From contig NZ_JANIKQ010000008.1 in the NCBI RefSeq assembly GCF_024580525.1, positions 47,620 to 111,619 on the forward strand: a stretch of DNA of 64,000 nucleotides, read 5' to 3'. This document shows positions 18,105 to 27,205 of this stretch, one piece after another; position 1 is the first letter of the stretch, and every line of letters begins with the position of its first letter. Origin of the DNA: Neisseria dentiae (GTDB lineage Bacteria; Pseudomonadota; Gammaproteobacteria; Burkholderiales; Neisseriaceae). The position numbers and the translations under genes were made by a program. The notes beneath the pieces are model-generated. The model saw only the letters and a program-made list of their open reading frames with translations. It made no database searches and had not been told where the DNA came from.

Positions 18105-19151
18105 TTATACACGACTGCGGTTTGCCTCAGCCAATAACGCCAGCAATTCTTCGGTCTTGTCCCAACCGATGCAGGCGTCGGTAATGCTTTGGCCGTAAGT
18201 TTCGGGCTTATCCTGACGGCCTTCCACCAAATGGCTTTCCACCATCACACCCATAATATTGTTTTCGCCGTTGCGGATTTGCTGCGCCACGTCTTCAGCC
18301 ACCTCCATTTGGCGTTTGTAGTCTTTACGGCTGTTGGCATGGCTGAAGTCTACCATCAGTTTGGGCGACACGCCGGCTTTTTCGAGCTGGGCGGCGGCGT
18401 CTTTCACATGCTCGGTGCTGTAATTCGGCTCTTTGCCGCCGCGTAGAATCACATGGCAATCCGGATTACCGCTGGTATGCACGATAGCGGAATGGCCGGT
18501 TTTAGTAACCGACAAAAAGTGGTGCGGATGCGAAGCCGCGCCGATGGCATCGATGGCGATTTTCAGGTTGCCGTCGGTGCCGTTCTTAAAGCCGACGGGG
18601 CACGACAAACCGCTGGCCAGCTCACGGTGCACCTGGCTTTCGGTGGTGCGCGCGCCGATGGCACCCCATGAAATCAAATCAGCATAGTATTGCGGCGTAA
18701 TCATGTCGAGAAACTCGGTAGAGGCAGGCATGCCCATATCGTTCAGTGTAAGCAGCAGCTTGCGGGCTTGACGCAGGCCGAAATTGATGTCGAACGTACC
18801 GTCTAAATGCGGATCGTTAATCAGCCCTTTCCAGCCCACGGTAGTGCGCGGTTTTTCAAAATACACGCGCATCACAATCAACAATTCTTTTTCGTATTTT
18901 TTGCGCAGCGGTAGCAAACGTTCGGCGTATTCGAGCGCGGCTTTGGGGTCGTGAATCGAACAGGGGCCGATAATCACCAGCAGGCGGTTGTCTTCACCGT
19001 GAACTAACTTGGCAACTTCTTGGCGGGTTTGGTAAACCAAATCGGCGGCAGCTTCACTAATAGGCAGCTCGTAAAGATGGGCAATCGGCGGCAGCAGTTC
19101 TTTAACTTCTTTGATTTTAACGTCGTCTGTTTGGTGGCGTGGCGGAGTCAT
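18105..19151 (-). CDS. aroG: 3-deoxy-7-phosphoheptulonate (DAHP) synthase, AroG type
   Basis: AroG condenses phosphoenolpyruvate and erythrose-4-phosphate, the first step of the shikimate pathway. The 348-residue class I enzyme shows LVIIGPCSIHDPKAALEYA (~58-76), RVYFEKPRTTVGWKG, GARTTESQVHRELASG and the metal-binding DFSHANSRKDY near 267-277. Sequence resembles Phe-sensitive isoenzymes, but I cannot assign feedback specificity. The start is ATG 19151, preceded by AGAAAAGA. It is a single-gene unit; an IS remnant follows within 50 bp. Confidence 0.97.
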   Translation of the reverse strand: MTPPRHQTDDVKIKEVKELLPPIAHLYELPISEAAADLVYQTRQEVAKLVHGEDNRLLVIIGPCSIHDPKAALEYAERLLPLRKKYEKELLIVMRVYFEKPRTTVGWKGLINDPHLDGTFDINFGLRQARKLLLTLNDMGMPASTEFLDMITPQYYADLISWGAIGARTTESQVHRELASGLSCPVGFKNGTDGNLKIAIDAIGAASHPHHFLSVTKTGHSAIVHTSGNPDCHVILRGGKEPNYSTEHVKDAAAQLEKAGVSPKLMVDFSHANSRKDYKRQMEVAEDVAQQIRNGENNIMGVMVESHLVEGRQDKPETYGQSITDACIGWDKTEELLALLAEANRSRV

Positions 19152-19737
19152 GATTGTTCTTTTCTATATAAATGAATCAGGCTGCAAAGATTAGCGGCTC
19201 ATACGGGCTATGGCAAGCATAAAAACCTTTTTTTAGCTATTTTATTGTGTAAATCTATGATTTTTGTTTTTATGAGAATTTAAATTTTTCAATTTAACAA
19301 ATACTGGAATTTTATATCAATTAAATAAATATTAAAATTTCCCAGCCAACATATATCCGATGCATTCGGGTATCTGAACCAGGGCTTTCACCCGTCTGTC
19401 TTGGAACGAAGTCTTTGCCAAGTTTGCTTAGGCCGTTTGAAAATAATTAGCACGGCAGAATTGCGAAGCTAATGACGGGACTTAAGCATTTCAGACGGCC
19501 TTAAGGTATTTTGGCAAAGGTCTCATTTTGTCTGATGCCCTTTTGAATTTGCAAAGGTCTATAGCCAATCAACTACCAACTTAAGAAAAATTACACACGC
19601 AATACCCGGACCAAAAGCCCGAGCATGACAAACCGTTACCAAGCGATTGATTTAACTATAAAATATAGAAACTTAATCACAGAAGAAACACCCAAAAGAA
19701 AAACCTAAACAATTATATTGTTTAGGTTTAGGAAATT
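19152..19737. other. aroG-tRNA-Asn intergenic region, repeat-rich
   Basis: No supported gene. 19200-19350 is strongly AT-rich and probably holds the aroG promoter. 19430-19524 is a decayed composite-MITE end (GCATTTCAGACGGCCTTAAG and TTTTGGCAAAGGTCTC). A second MITE-like repeat follows at 19560-19660. A hairpin AACCTAAAC/GTTTAGGTT near 19701-19727 lies just past the 3' end of the minus-strand tRNA-Asn and may terminate it. Confidence 0.55.
19560..19660. repeat. ~100-bp MITE-like repeat with palindromic core, copy 2
   Basis: It begins TATAGCCAATCAACTA and ends GATTGATTTAACTATA, which are imperfect inverted repeats. The centre (ACCCGG...CCCGAGCATGAC) is a decayed CTCGGG palindrome. The closest relative is 17329-17421. 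Confidence 0.55.
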
Positions 19738-19813
19738 TGGCTCCCCGACCTGGGCTCGAACCAGGGACCTGCGGATTAACAGTCCGTCGCTCTACCGACT
19801 GAGCTATCGGGGA
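19738..19813 (-). tRNA. tRNA-Asn (GTT)
   Basis: On the minus strand a 76-nt cloverleaf: acceptor TCCCCGA, D-arm GCTCAGTCGGTAGAGC, anticodon loop CTGTTAA (GTT), T-loop TTCGAGC, discriminator G and encoded CCA. Solitary tRNA with its own promoter. Confidence 0.96.
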
Positions 19814-19829
19814 AAATTTAAAGAATTAA

Positions 19830-19859
19830 ATTATACTTGCTTTAGTAAAACTCTGTCAA
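19830..19859 (-). promoter_or_regulatory. Sigma-70 promoter of tRNA-Asn
   Basis: On the minus strand TTGACA (19859-19854) and TATAAT (19835-19830) both match consensus with an 18-bp spacer, 17 bp upstream of the tRNA 5' end. Confidence 0.85.
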
Positions 19860-19924
19860 ACATTTTCATTAAGCAAGCCTACCGCTGTGAACAATATTTT
19901 ATCCGAAACCTTATTCAGACATGT

Positions 19925-20052
19925 TGGATTCACTTAACTTTCACTACGGAGTAGCCGAACCTTAGCTTGAAGAAAACGGTGTTACAAGCCGCTAAAGCGG
20001 TAACGGAATCACTTTCGTATGTATGCTGTCTCGTATCAAATGAGTGAATTCA
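19925..20052. repeat. Diverged Correia-type element
   Basis: The internal sequence (TTTCACTACGG, CTTAGCTTGAAG, CAAGCCGCTAAAGCGGTAAC, TTTCGTATG) parallels the full-length Correia element at 60130-60265 read in reverse. The outer ends GGATTCACTT and AAGTGAATTC (rc) are diverged inverted repeats. It lies in the gap downstream of the roadblock operon. Confidence 0.6.
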
Positions 20053-20131
20053 CTTCTTAAAACATAGATTCCAACGGTAAAAACCCAGCGCAACCAAACA
20101 ACAGGCGGATTGCAACAAAGCCGGCGTTTTC

Positions 20132-20494
20132 TTACAAAATATCGGCAATGTGCTTAGCCGCGCGTTTGGCATCCAGCAGAATCAGGCCCAATTTCCCGCT
20201 TTCCCGAGCCATCAAAGCCAAAACCGCATTGCTGCCTGCTTGGCTCAGCAAAACATAACCGTTCGAACCTTTCACCATTACCTGATCAAGTTCGCCGCAA
20301 GCCAGTTCGTGCACGGCGCGGTTTCCCAAGGCAAGCAAAGTGGCAGACATAGCTCCCACACGATCTGCATTCAGGTTGCTGGGCAGCAAGGTAGCAATCG
20401 GCAAGCCGTCGGTTGAAATTACCGCAGAGGCGGTAATATCGGTAGATGTATTGTTCAAATCACTTAACACAGAAATCAATAATTGTTCACGCAT
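20132..20494 (-). CDS. Roadblock/LC7 (MglB-like) protein
   Basis: The 120-residue single-domain protein has the roadblock/LC7 pattern: an N-terminal helix (LLISVLSDLNNTS), strand-turn ASAVISTDGLPIATLLP, helix VGAMSATLLALGNRAVHEL, then ELDQVMVKGSNGYVLLSQAG and LALMARESGKLGLILLDAKRAA. Bacterial proteins of this type are partners or GTPase-activating proteins of MglA-like small GTPases. It ends a five-gene minus-strand operon that includes such a GTPase, after a 75-bp gap containing a DUS. ATG 20494 follows AGGAT. The specific partner is inferred from context. Confidence 0.85.
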   Translation of the reverse strand: MREQLLISVLSDLNNTSTDITASAVISTDGLPIATLLPSNLNADRVGAMSATLLALGNRAVHELACGELDQVMVKGSNGYVLLSQAGSNAVLALMARESGKLGLILLDAKRAAKHIADIL

Positions 20495-20569
20495 TTTTTT
20501 ATCCTATCTCACTAAAGTGGACAGGCCGTCTGAAAATCAGCCTGCCGGGTGAATGTTTACAGTATTGGT

Positions 20570-21211
20570 TTAATGCCGCCCGTAACGGTTATGCAATACT
20601 TTCACCAAAGTAACGAACTCTTCTTTATTCAAATCGGGCAGGCCGCCAATAACCAAAATCAGTTTGCTCATGCCGATATAGAGGGGGAAGAAAGTTAATT
20701 CGCTTTGGCCGGAAGGGTCGCAAATACCCCACGCGCTGTGGTGGATATGCAGGTTGTTCTTAATCAACAGCTGGTGTTTGTCAACAACGGCTGCAATTTC
20801 ACCGGCCAGAATACCCACTTCTTCCGCCGCTTCGTGATGGAAGCCGGCATTGGCAAAATACAAACCGTTTTCATCTGCCAACAAGGCCTTACCTGAATTC
20901 GACAGCTTAGCCAACAACTCCGGCAACTCTTCATCTGTCAGGTTGGTATCTTCGCTGCCGACATTTTCGTCGCCGTATAAAAATTCCAAGCGTTGAAGGC
21001 GGTATAACAAGTTTAACGCACTATCGATATCGCTGGTGTCTGCCCAAGCCAAAAGTTTTTCGCTGCTGATGGTTTCGGCAGGATTCGCCCGCAATAAACC
21101 GTATAGCAGCGTCCGGCTGGCGCTGGGCGTATCTCCCGAAACCGCATAATATGCACCGGCCGGAGTGATTTTAGGGTACAAATTCGATTGTAAAGAAAGT
21201 GTGGATTCCAT
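20570..21211 (-). CDS. Uncharacterised protein with roadblock-like C-terminal half
   Basis: The 213-residue protein begins one base after the GTPase stop codon, so the two are probably translationally coupled. Residues ~30-85 (SRTLLYGLLRANPAETISSEKLLAW then SALNLLYRLQRLEFLYG) suggest a winged-helix-like region. From about 107, KALLADENGLYFANAGFHHEAAEEVGIL, HSAWGICD, ELTFFPLYIGMSKLILVIGG and a final helix follow the roadblock/LC7 order, so it may be a second roadblock subunit. I recognise no enzyme motif. The role in the complex with the GTPase is inferred from position. Confidence 0.7.
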   Translation of the reverse strand: MESTLSLQSNLYPKITPAGAYYAVSGDTPSASRTLLYGLLRANPAETISSEKLLAWADTSDIDSALNLLYRLQRLEFLYGDENVGSEDTNLTDEELPELLAKLSNSGKALLADENGLYFANAGFHHEAAEEVGILAGEIAAVVDKHQLLIKNNLHIHHSAWGICDPSGQSELTFFPLYIGMSKLILVIGGLPDLNKEEFVTLVKVLHNRYGRH

Positions 21212-21212
21212 C

Positions 21213-21749
21213 TTATACCTCTAATCCCGGGTCAATTGAAAAGAGCATTGCACTAACCAATTGTTTGACATCGTCTTCTCGGCGTGCATCGATTTCAAAT
21301 ACCGGTACATTAAAATTATTCTGTGCCAAATATTTTTGATATACATCCACCCCCGGCAAGGAACGGATATCCATTTTGGTAACGCCTACAACCAGCGGAG
21401 CGGTTTTCAGCAATTCACGGAAAGCATCCAAGAAAAACTGCAAGTCTTTCAAAGGATTGGTTCGCGTGTTATCCAACAGCAAGATCAAGCCCATGCTCCC
21501 TTGGCTCAAAATCTCCCACATAAAGTTGAAGCGCTCTTGCCCCGGCGTGCCGTATAAGTGGACTTTGGTTTCTTCGTCCAAACGGATAACGCCGTAATCC
21601 ATAGCAACCGTTGTATAGCCTTTGCGTACCAAGGTCATATCGGAAGCATCGGCATCGGTTTGTACCGGCGGTTCGTCGGACAATGCGGAGATAGCCGTTG
21701 TTTTACCCACACCTACGGGGCCGGTAAAAATAATTTTATTCTCTTTCAT
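21213..21749 (-). CDS. MglA-type small Ras-like GTPase
   Basis: The 178-residue GTPase has a P-loop GPVGVGKT (residues 10-17), a switch region ending VHLYGTPGQERFNFMW, where the usual DxAGQ is replaced by GTPGQ as in the MglA family, and the base-specificity motif TKMD near 123-126. MglA controls front-rear polarity and motility in Myxococcus; related modules occur in many proteobacteria. Flanking roadblock-type genes are its expected regulators, and the receiver-like gene lies 15 bp upstream. ATG 21749 is well supported. Cellular role here is unproven; polarity or type IV pilus control is a reasonable hypothesis. Confidence 0.88.
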   Translation of the reverse strand: MKENKIIFTGPVGVGKTTAISALSDEPPVQTDADASDMTLVRKGYTTVAMDYGVIRLDEETKVHLYGTPGQERFNFMWEILSQGSMGLILLLDNTRTNPLKDLQFFLDAFRELLKTAPLVVGVTKMDIRSLPGVDVYQKYLAQNNFNVPVFEIDARREDDVKQLVSAMLFSIDPGLEV

Positions 21750-21764
21750 TTATAACCCCTTAAA

Positions 21765-22862
21765 TTATTTCTTGCCGATAAGTTTGCGCATCAGGCGCTG
21801 CAACAGGCTGCGCGGCTGCTCGGCAGACGGGCTGACCGCTTTTTGGGCGTCTTTGCTCATTTGGTTGTCAGGAACTTCGCCGCCTACTTTCATGCTTTCT
21901 GCAGATACATTGGCCGGTTTGTCTTGATTGGTGAATTCGGCATCGGTAGCCAAAAAGCCGGTAACGTAGGTTGCAGCCAGATAGTTGAGAATATCCGGCA
22001 TTTCCAAGGGCATAACTTTATAAAGAATGTTCAGGTTAACTGATGTTTTGGTCAAAAATGCCGATAGCCGCATAGACTCCGGCACCGGGGCCAAACGGGT
22101 CAAATTGGGCCAGCGTTTGAGTGTGAATACGGTTTGCGGCGTCATCGGATAAATCAGGCGGCCTTGTGCCGTCCAGATAGCCATTTGCCACAGGCACGAC
22201 ATAATCGTTACTTTGGCTTTTTCTTTCCACTGGGGATTATCAGGCACCGCTTTGCAAACTACCGCAAGATTGTCGTCTTTGCTCAGCTTTTCAAGTTCGG
22301 TTGCACTCACCGTCAGCAATACGCGCTGGATACTGGGAAACACAATCAATACAGGCTTGCCTTCATGCAAAACAGCGATATCCTGACTGCCTTGACTGGC
22401 AAATCTTAAAGCACCCAGCAAGCCTTTTTGCGGGTTGAAACGGTGGATGGTTGCCTTGCGTGCACCATCCGCTCCTACGCCGCCCGAATTTTCCTGCTGT
22501 TTCTGCTCGGAGAATTCAAAAATCCCACCGCCTTGCGACAAACTTCTCAAAATCGGGAACAAGGTATCGAATTTAATCGGTTTGGCCAGATAGGGCGTGG
22601 TCACGTTGGGTTCTTTCGCCGAAAACATGGCCACCGGAACATTGGGATAGGCTTCTTTTGCTTCTTTCCAACTGGCAATACCCTGCTCGGTATCGGTATC
22701 CACCAAAACCAAATCCGGCTGTTCTGCCGATTCGGCAGTAACGATTTCATAATTGGTGGTGTTGTGCATTTTAAATGCCATACGGAAAACGGCTTCTTGT
22801 TGCTCGCCCATCTCTTGCAGCATGATCCGTACGGTTTTTACTTTCGGTAACAGGTTGTCCAT
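21765..22862 (-). CDS. Receiver-like protein of the GTPase operon
   Basis: The 365-residue protein opens with a receiver-like domain: VRIMLQEMGEQ, then PDLVLVDTDTEQG with an acidic position where the phospho-acceptor Asp would be, FSAKE, and YLAKPI carrying the conserved Lys. A linker rich in Gln/Gly leads to about 200 residues with no fold I recognise and a basic tail (SLLQRLMRKLIGKK). I prefer ATG 22862, which has AAAGAG upstream, over GTG 22871. It lies between the membrane TPR-like gene (27 bp upstream) and the GTPase (15 bp downstream). Phosphorylation and partner kinase are unknown. Confidence 0.7.
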   Translation of the reverse strand: MDNLLPKVKTVRIMLQEMGEQQEAVFRMAFKMHNTTNYEIVTAESAEQPDLVLVDTDTEQGIASWKEAKEAYPNVPVAMFSAKEPNVTTPYLAKPIKFDTLFPILRSLSQGGGIFEFSEQKQQENSGGVGADGARKATIHRFNPQKGLLGALRFASQGSQDIAVLHEGKPVLIVFPSIQRVLLTVSATELEKLSKDDNLAVVCKAVPDNPQWKEKAKVTIMSCLWQMAIWTAQGRLIYPMTPQTVFTLKRWPNLTRLAPVPESMRLSAFLTKTSVNLNILYKVMPLEMPDILNYLAATYVTGFLATDAEFTNQDKPANVSAESMKVGGEVPDNQMSKDAQKAVSPSAEQPRSLLQRLMRKLIGKK

Positions 22863-22889
22863 TATCGGCACTCTTTAAAAAAGTATTTA

Positions 22890-24347
22890 CTATTTAGACT
22901 GTTGATTCACTCGGCGTAACAACCGGCTCATCGCCAAAACAACTTCCTCAGGCAGGCTTGCCACACGCTCGCGGAGCAGGCGCAAGAATTGTTCCAAACG
23001 GGACCAATCTTCTGCACGCTCGTAAAGGTCGAACAGCATGACATACAGCTGGGATTCTTGCGGATATTGCAATACTGCCTGCTCCAAAGTACCGATGGCC
23101 TGATCCAATTGGCCGTACATCAGCAAAGATTCCACTTCTTTGATTGCCTCTTCGGCCGGTGAGGAATTTGCGCTGATAAGCGAATCGTCTTTTTGCACCA
23201 AATCACGGTACTTGGATTTCAGTTGCAGGGAAGTTGGTTGTAAATAACCTCTTGCCAGTCCGATTTCACGAACTTTCTGTTCAGACGGCCCCTTTTCCAA
23301 ATCGTCGAATACCTCGTGGTATCCCAAGCTGTAACCCCAGCCCAGCATACGCTCTTTTACCTGACGACCGTATTGCCCTAATGTGTAATACAATTTCCAC
23401 AAGTGTTTTGCAAACTGATTGACTTCTTCGTTTTGATAATCGAGCTTCAACGCGTCGATAATCAGACTTGCGGGTTTAGCCGATTTTTGAATGGCTTTGT
23501 TATATTGGCGCAGAGCGGTTTCGTAATCCACTTTACCCCTTAGAATCTTGGCGCTCTTTTCCGGCTTCACAAAACCGATAACCGCGCCCATTTCTTCTTC
23601 CGTTACGCTGTCCAAATCGGTATTGCGGCCGATAACGATCGGTACGCGGGTGTCTGCGCCTGTTTCGCCGGCATGGCCTGCGTTAGCGGTATTGATGGTT
23701 AAAGTGGGTGCGGATACTGCGGATTGGATTTCGTCCAAGCCGGTTTTTTCACCGATTTGGCGCGATACTTCCTGCATGCTCCAACCCAAACGGCGTTCTG
23801 CCATAACGCGTAATTGCAGGTGCGTAGAATTGGCAACCAAGCCTGCTTTTACATATTCGGCCACGCTTTCTTCAGGCAGAACGTTACCGTGCCGCTCCAG
23901 CGTGTCGGCTAACAGATCAATGTCGCCGGTACGCAGGCTCAAGCCGACCAATTCGTGCACGAGTTTTTCGGGCGCACCGTCGGTCAGCCCGTTCAGATAA
24001 CCGGCCAAAGAGGCTGCCGCTTTGCTTTCGTAGCCGAACTGTTTGTAAACCTGATATTCCGTCAGCGGATCGACTTCTTGGGCGGATACGGCTGCGGTTG
24101 ATGCTTCGGTTTGGCCTGCGCTGTCCCACCCCCAATCGTTGCTTTCGGTTTCCGACACTGATTGGGAAACCTGGCTCATCCAATCTCCGCCGTCCGAAGC
24201 ATGTTCCCCGCTTTCCGTGCGACGGCTGGATTCAGACGGCCTGCCTGGTTTTTGCTTTTTTGCGCCGCCCGTGCTTTGTTTGTAGCGAACAAACAATAAA
24301 ACGAGCAAAGCCGAAAGCATTACTATGATTAAAAGTGAATAATCCAA
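22890..24347 (-). CDS. Membrane-anchored TPR/FimV-like protein
   Basis: The 485-residue protein begins with one membrane helix (YSLLIIVMLSALLVLLFVRY), followed by a Ser/Glu-rich disordered stretch. TEYQVYKQFGYESKAAASLAGYLNG near 105-130 resembles the helical repeat in FimV/TspA-type proteins, and the C-terminus (AIGTLEQAVLQYPQESQLYVMLFDLYERAEDW) reads as TPR helices. FimV-type proteins recruit polar factors for pilus function in Pseudomonas. It starts at TTG 24347, with GGGAG six bases upstream and no better in-frame start. It heads the operon with the GTPase, which suggests a membrane docking role; that is inference. Confidence 0.7.
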   Translation of the reverse strand: MDYSLLIIVMLSALLVLLFVRYKQSTGGAKKQKPGRPSESSRRTESGEHASDGGDWMSQVSQSVSETESNDWGWDSAGQTEASTAAVSAQEVDPLTEYQVYKQFGYESKAAASLAGYLNGLTDGAPEKLVHELVGLSLRTGDIDLLADTLERHGNVLPEESVAEYVKAGLVANSTHLQLRVMAERRLGWSMQEVSRQIGEKTGLDEIQSAVSAPTLTINTANAGHAGETGADTRVPIVIGRNTDLDSVTEEEMGAVIGFVKPEKSAKILRGKVDYETALRQYNKAIQKSAKPASLIIDALKLDYQNEEVNQFAKHLWKLYYTLGQYGRQVKERMLGWGYSLGYHEVFDDLEKGPSEQKVREIGLARGYLQPTSLQLKSKYRDLVQKDDSLISANSSPAEEAIKEVESLLMYGQLDQAIGTLEQAVLQYPQESQLYVMLFDLYERAEDWSRLEQFLRLLRERVASLPEEVVLAMSRLLRRVNQQSK

Positions 24348-24512
24348 GGATATCTCCCGATACGTGTTGCAGCCCGAACAAATTAATTCAAAACGGATTT
24401 CGGATTAAAAGCGGGCATACATAAAGTAATACTGTCCCCTCAAGTGCATTATGATAACATGATTTAACCGATTATTACATCAAAACGTATCGGCACGTCA
24501 TTAATGTGGGTA

Positions 24513-25841
24513 TTAATGCAACTCAAACCAAGCTATCGATTCCACATGCGCTGTTTGGGCGAACATATTCATCACGCCTGCCGCTTTGAAGCGGTAGCCC
24601 TTGCCGGTTAATACAGCGGCATCTCTGGCCAACGTAGACGGATTGCAAGATACATAAACTATCCTTTTCGGTAAATAGGGTGCGTGTAAAGCCTGTACAA
24701 CGGCATAAGCGCCGCTGCGGGGCGGATCGAGCAGCATTTTATCGAAATGCCCCCATTGTGCTACTGTGGCGGGCGTGGTTTCAAACAGGTCTGCCTGCCG
24801 GAACACTGCATGGCGGCAACCGTTTGACGCTGCATTCTCACAGGCGCGGCTTACTAAATAATCCGCCCCTTCCAAGCCGACAACTGTCGCACCGCTTTTT
24901 GCAATGGGCAGGGTAAAATTGCCCAGCCCGCAAAACAAATCGGCCACGCGCTCGTTGGGCCGTACATCAAGCAGCCTTAAGGCGCGCCCCACCATCAGCG
25001 CGTTCATTTCGGCGTTGATTTGGGTGAAATCGCCGGGGCGGAAAGGCATTTCCACATCAAATTCGGGCAGGCGGTAAGCCAGCTCCGGCGCGCTTTCGGG
25101 GCAAAGCGGATAAGCGGCTTTATTGCCGTGCTGTATCCATATCTGCCATTTTCTACCGCTTTGGTTAAGGCCGTCTGAAAACCGTTCGAGCAGTTCGCAG
25201 GCGGCTTTGTTCGGCATTTCCTGCATACAGACATTCAAAACCGTCAGCTGTTCCCCGACGGCACATTCTATATAGTTAACCCGCCCGTTTATCTTAACAA
25301 AATCCTGCATCAGCCGGTTCAGGCCGGGCAGTATGCCGGAAACATGATCGGGCAGCACGGGACAGCATTCTACCGCCACCACATCATGGCTTTGCCTTGC
25401 CTGAAAACCCACGCCGATACGCCCTTGTTTATCGGCGGCCACGCTGAAGCGCACCCTGTGCCGGTATGCCCATGCGCTGCCGTAAACCGGCGGCAGGATT
25501 TGCTCGGGAAATATTTTGCCTATCCGTAACAGTTGCTCTTCTAATATTCTCTGTTTAAAGGCAATTTGCGCACCGTGCGAAGCGTGTTGCAATACGCAGC
25601 CGCCACATGTGTCGAAATAACAACACTTGGGTGCAACCCGTTCTTCAGACGGCCTGATAATGTTTGTTGCCACCGCTTCGTCAAACTGTTTTTTGCTGCG
25701 GGTAACTCGGAACGCCACCTGCTCGGTCGGCAGTGCACCTTTAATAAAAACCGTTTTGCCGTTTACGCGGGCAACGCCCCTGCCCTCGTAATCTAGCGAA
25801 AACACGTCGGCCGTATTATTTAATTCAATTATTTGTTTCAT
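24513..25841 (-). CDS. rlmD: 23S rRNA (uracil-1939-C5)-methyltransferase
   Basis: RlmD (RumA) makes m5U1939 in 23S rRNA. The 442-residue protein has a TRAM domain (~1-60), an iron-sulphur cluster set of cysteines at about 73, 79 and 82 (CCYFDTCGGC) with a later CC near 135, SAM motif ADLFCGLGNFTLP and the catalytic signature YVSCNPSTLARD near 398-409. ATG 25841 is the only sensible start. It is divergent from the L,D-transpeptidase gene. Confidence 0.94.
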   Translation of the reverse strand: MKQIIELNNTADVFSLDYEGRGVARVNGKTVFIKGALPTEQVAFRVTRSKKQFDEAVATNIIRPSEERVAPKCCYFDTCGGCVLQHASHGAQIAFKQRILEEQLLRIGKIFPEQILPPVYGSAWAYRHRVRFSVAADKQGRIGVGFQARQSHDVVAVECCPVLPDHVSGILPGLNRLMQDFVKINGRVNYIECAVGEQLTVLNVCMQEMPNKAACELLERFSDGLNQSGRKWQIWIQHGNKAAYPLCPESAPELAYRLPEFDVEMPFRPGDFTQINAEMNALMVGRALRLLDVRPNERVADLFCGLGNFTLPIAKSGATVVGLEGADYLVSRACENAASNGCRHAVFRQADLFETTPATVAQWGHFDKMLLDPPRSGAYAVVQALHAPYLPKRIVYVSCNPSTLARDAAVLTGKGYRFKAAGVMNMFAQTAHVESIAWFELH

Positions 25842-25987
25842 TTTTGAGCCGTAAAATGCGGGATAAAATACCGTTGCCCGGTATACCCTTACCCGAAAAC
25901 AGTGTATTTTCTCACAAAAATCTGCGGATTACGGTATGATTCGTGCAAGTTTTACCCCTTGAATCATAACAACACAGCTACCTAACG

Positions 25988-26998
25988 ATGAAAAAAATCA
26001 GTTTCGGCTTCATTGCCGCATCTTTCTGCGCTGCCGCTGCAGCCAACACACCGGTTCCCGACCACCAGCCTATGTCGGCAGGACAACACGTTGTCATCAA
26101 CATTCCCCAGCAACGCTTGTTTCTTTATACCGACGGCAAACTGACCAAAGTTTACCCCGTAGCCGTAGGCAAAGCGGCTACGCAAACGAATTTGGGCGAG
26201 CACAAAATCGGTGCGAAAGCTTTCAACCCCACCTGGCATATTCCCAAAAGCATCCAAAAAGAGCGTAACGACGGCGTGAAAACCGTTCCGCCCGGCCCGA
26301 GCAATCCGCTGGGGCCGGTATTTGTGCGCATGGGCGACCCCAAGCTCGGCTTGGGCATTCACGGCACCAACGCCCCTGCCAGCGTGCCCGGGGTGCGCAG
26401 TCACGGCTGCGTGCGCATGAAATCGCCCGATGCGCTGGAATTCGCCAAAACCATTACCAGCGGCTCGCCCGCTTCGGTTATCTATCAGATGGCCGCGTTG
26501 AACACTGATGCCAACAACAATCTTTGGCTGGCCGCCTACCGCGACCCCTATAACCAAAAAAACCTCAACACCGAAGCCTTGCGCAAAAGCATCAATGCTT
26601 GGGCGAAAGCACACGGCAAAACCGTCAATCCCAAGCGGGTCGACGCGATTTTGAAAAACCGCACCGGCCAGATTAATTGTTTAACCTGTGCCAAAGGCGT
26701 GAAAGTGAAAGGCCCGCTGCAATCGCTGGCTTGGAACAGCGGCTCGGCAGCCCACACCAAACCGAAAGTGGCGCCGCCGCCCGCACCGGTTAAAGACGAA
26801 GTATTGCCGGCCGGAACCGAAATCGAAGTGGATGCCGGAACCGACAAACCCGTTGCTCCGGCCGCTCCCGCAGCACCCGCCTCCGCACCGGCAACAGCAC
26901 CGCAGCCACCGAAAGCGCCCGAAGCCCCCTACCAACCCGTGCGCCCTGCCCCCGAGCAGTATCAGCAATATAAAGAACTGACGGATACGCTGTTTTAA
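25988..26998 (+). CDS. L,D-transpeptidase (YkuD family), periplasmic
   Basis: The 336-residue protein has a signal peptide (ISFGFIAASFCAAAAA) and a YkuD domain from about residue 34 to 165, with LGIHGTNAPASVPG and the catalytic SHGCVRM (Cys about 141). Such enzymes form 3-3 peptidoglycan cross-links or attach proteins to the wall. The last ~75 residues are Pro/Ala-rich (PAAPAAPASAPATAPQPP), probably a flexible periplasmic tail. A DUS terminator follows at 27029. Substrate choice cannot be read from the sequence. Confidence 0.92.
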   Translation: MKKISFGFIAASFCAAAAANTPVPDHQPMSAGQHVVINIPQQRLFLYTDGKLTKVYPVAVGKAATQTNLGEHKIGAKAFNPTWHIPKSIQKERNDGVKTVPPGPSNPLGPVFVRMGDPKLGLGIHGTNAPASVPGVRSHGCVRMKSPDALEFAKTITSGSPASVIYQMAALNTDANNNLWLAAYRDPYNQKNLNTEALRKSINAWAKAHGKTVNPKRVDAILKNRTGQINCLTCAKGVKVKGPLQSLAWNSGSAAHTKPKVAPPPAPVKDEVLPAGTEIEVDAGTDKPVAPAAPAAPASAPATAPQPPKAPEAPYQPVRPAPEQYQQYKELTDTLF

Positions 26999-27028
26999 CT
27001 TCAAACTGCGGCACGATCCGTTACCGGA

Positions 27029-27062
27029 AGGCCGTCTGAAACGTTTTCAGACGGCCTTTGTT
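27029..27062 (+). terminator. Inverted DUS terminator after the L,D-transpeptidase gene
   Basis: AAGGCCGTCTGAAA and TTTCAGACGGCCTT form a hairpin followed by TGTTTATT. Confidence 0.75.
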
Positions 27063-27205
27063 TATTCATAGTTTCCAGTTAAAGCTTTTTGTGTTTTATC
27101 TGTTTTTGTTAGAATGCAGGCGGTTGCAGCCGCATCTTGAACTTTTCACCGTTTCAGACGGCCTCGTGTGCGCCATCGGGCCGGGGCCGTCTGAAATTGT
27201 TTGCC

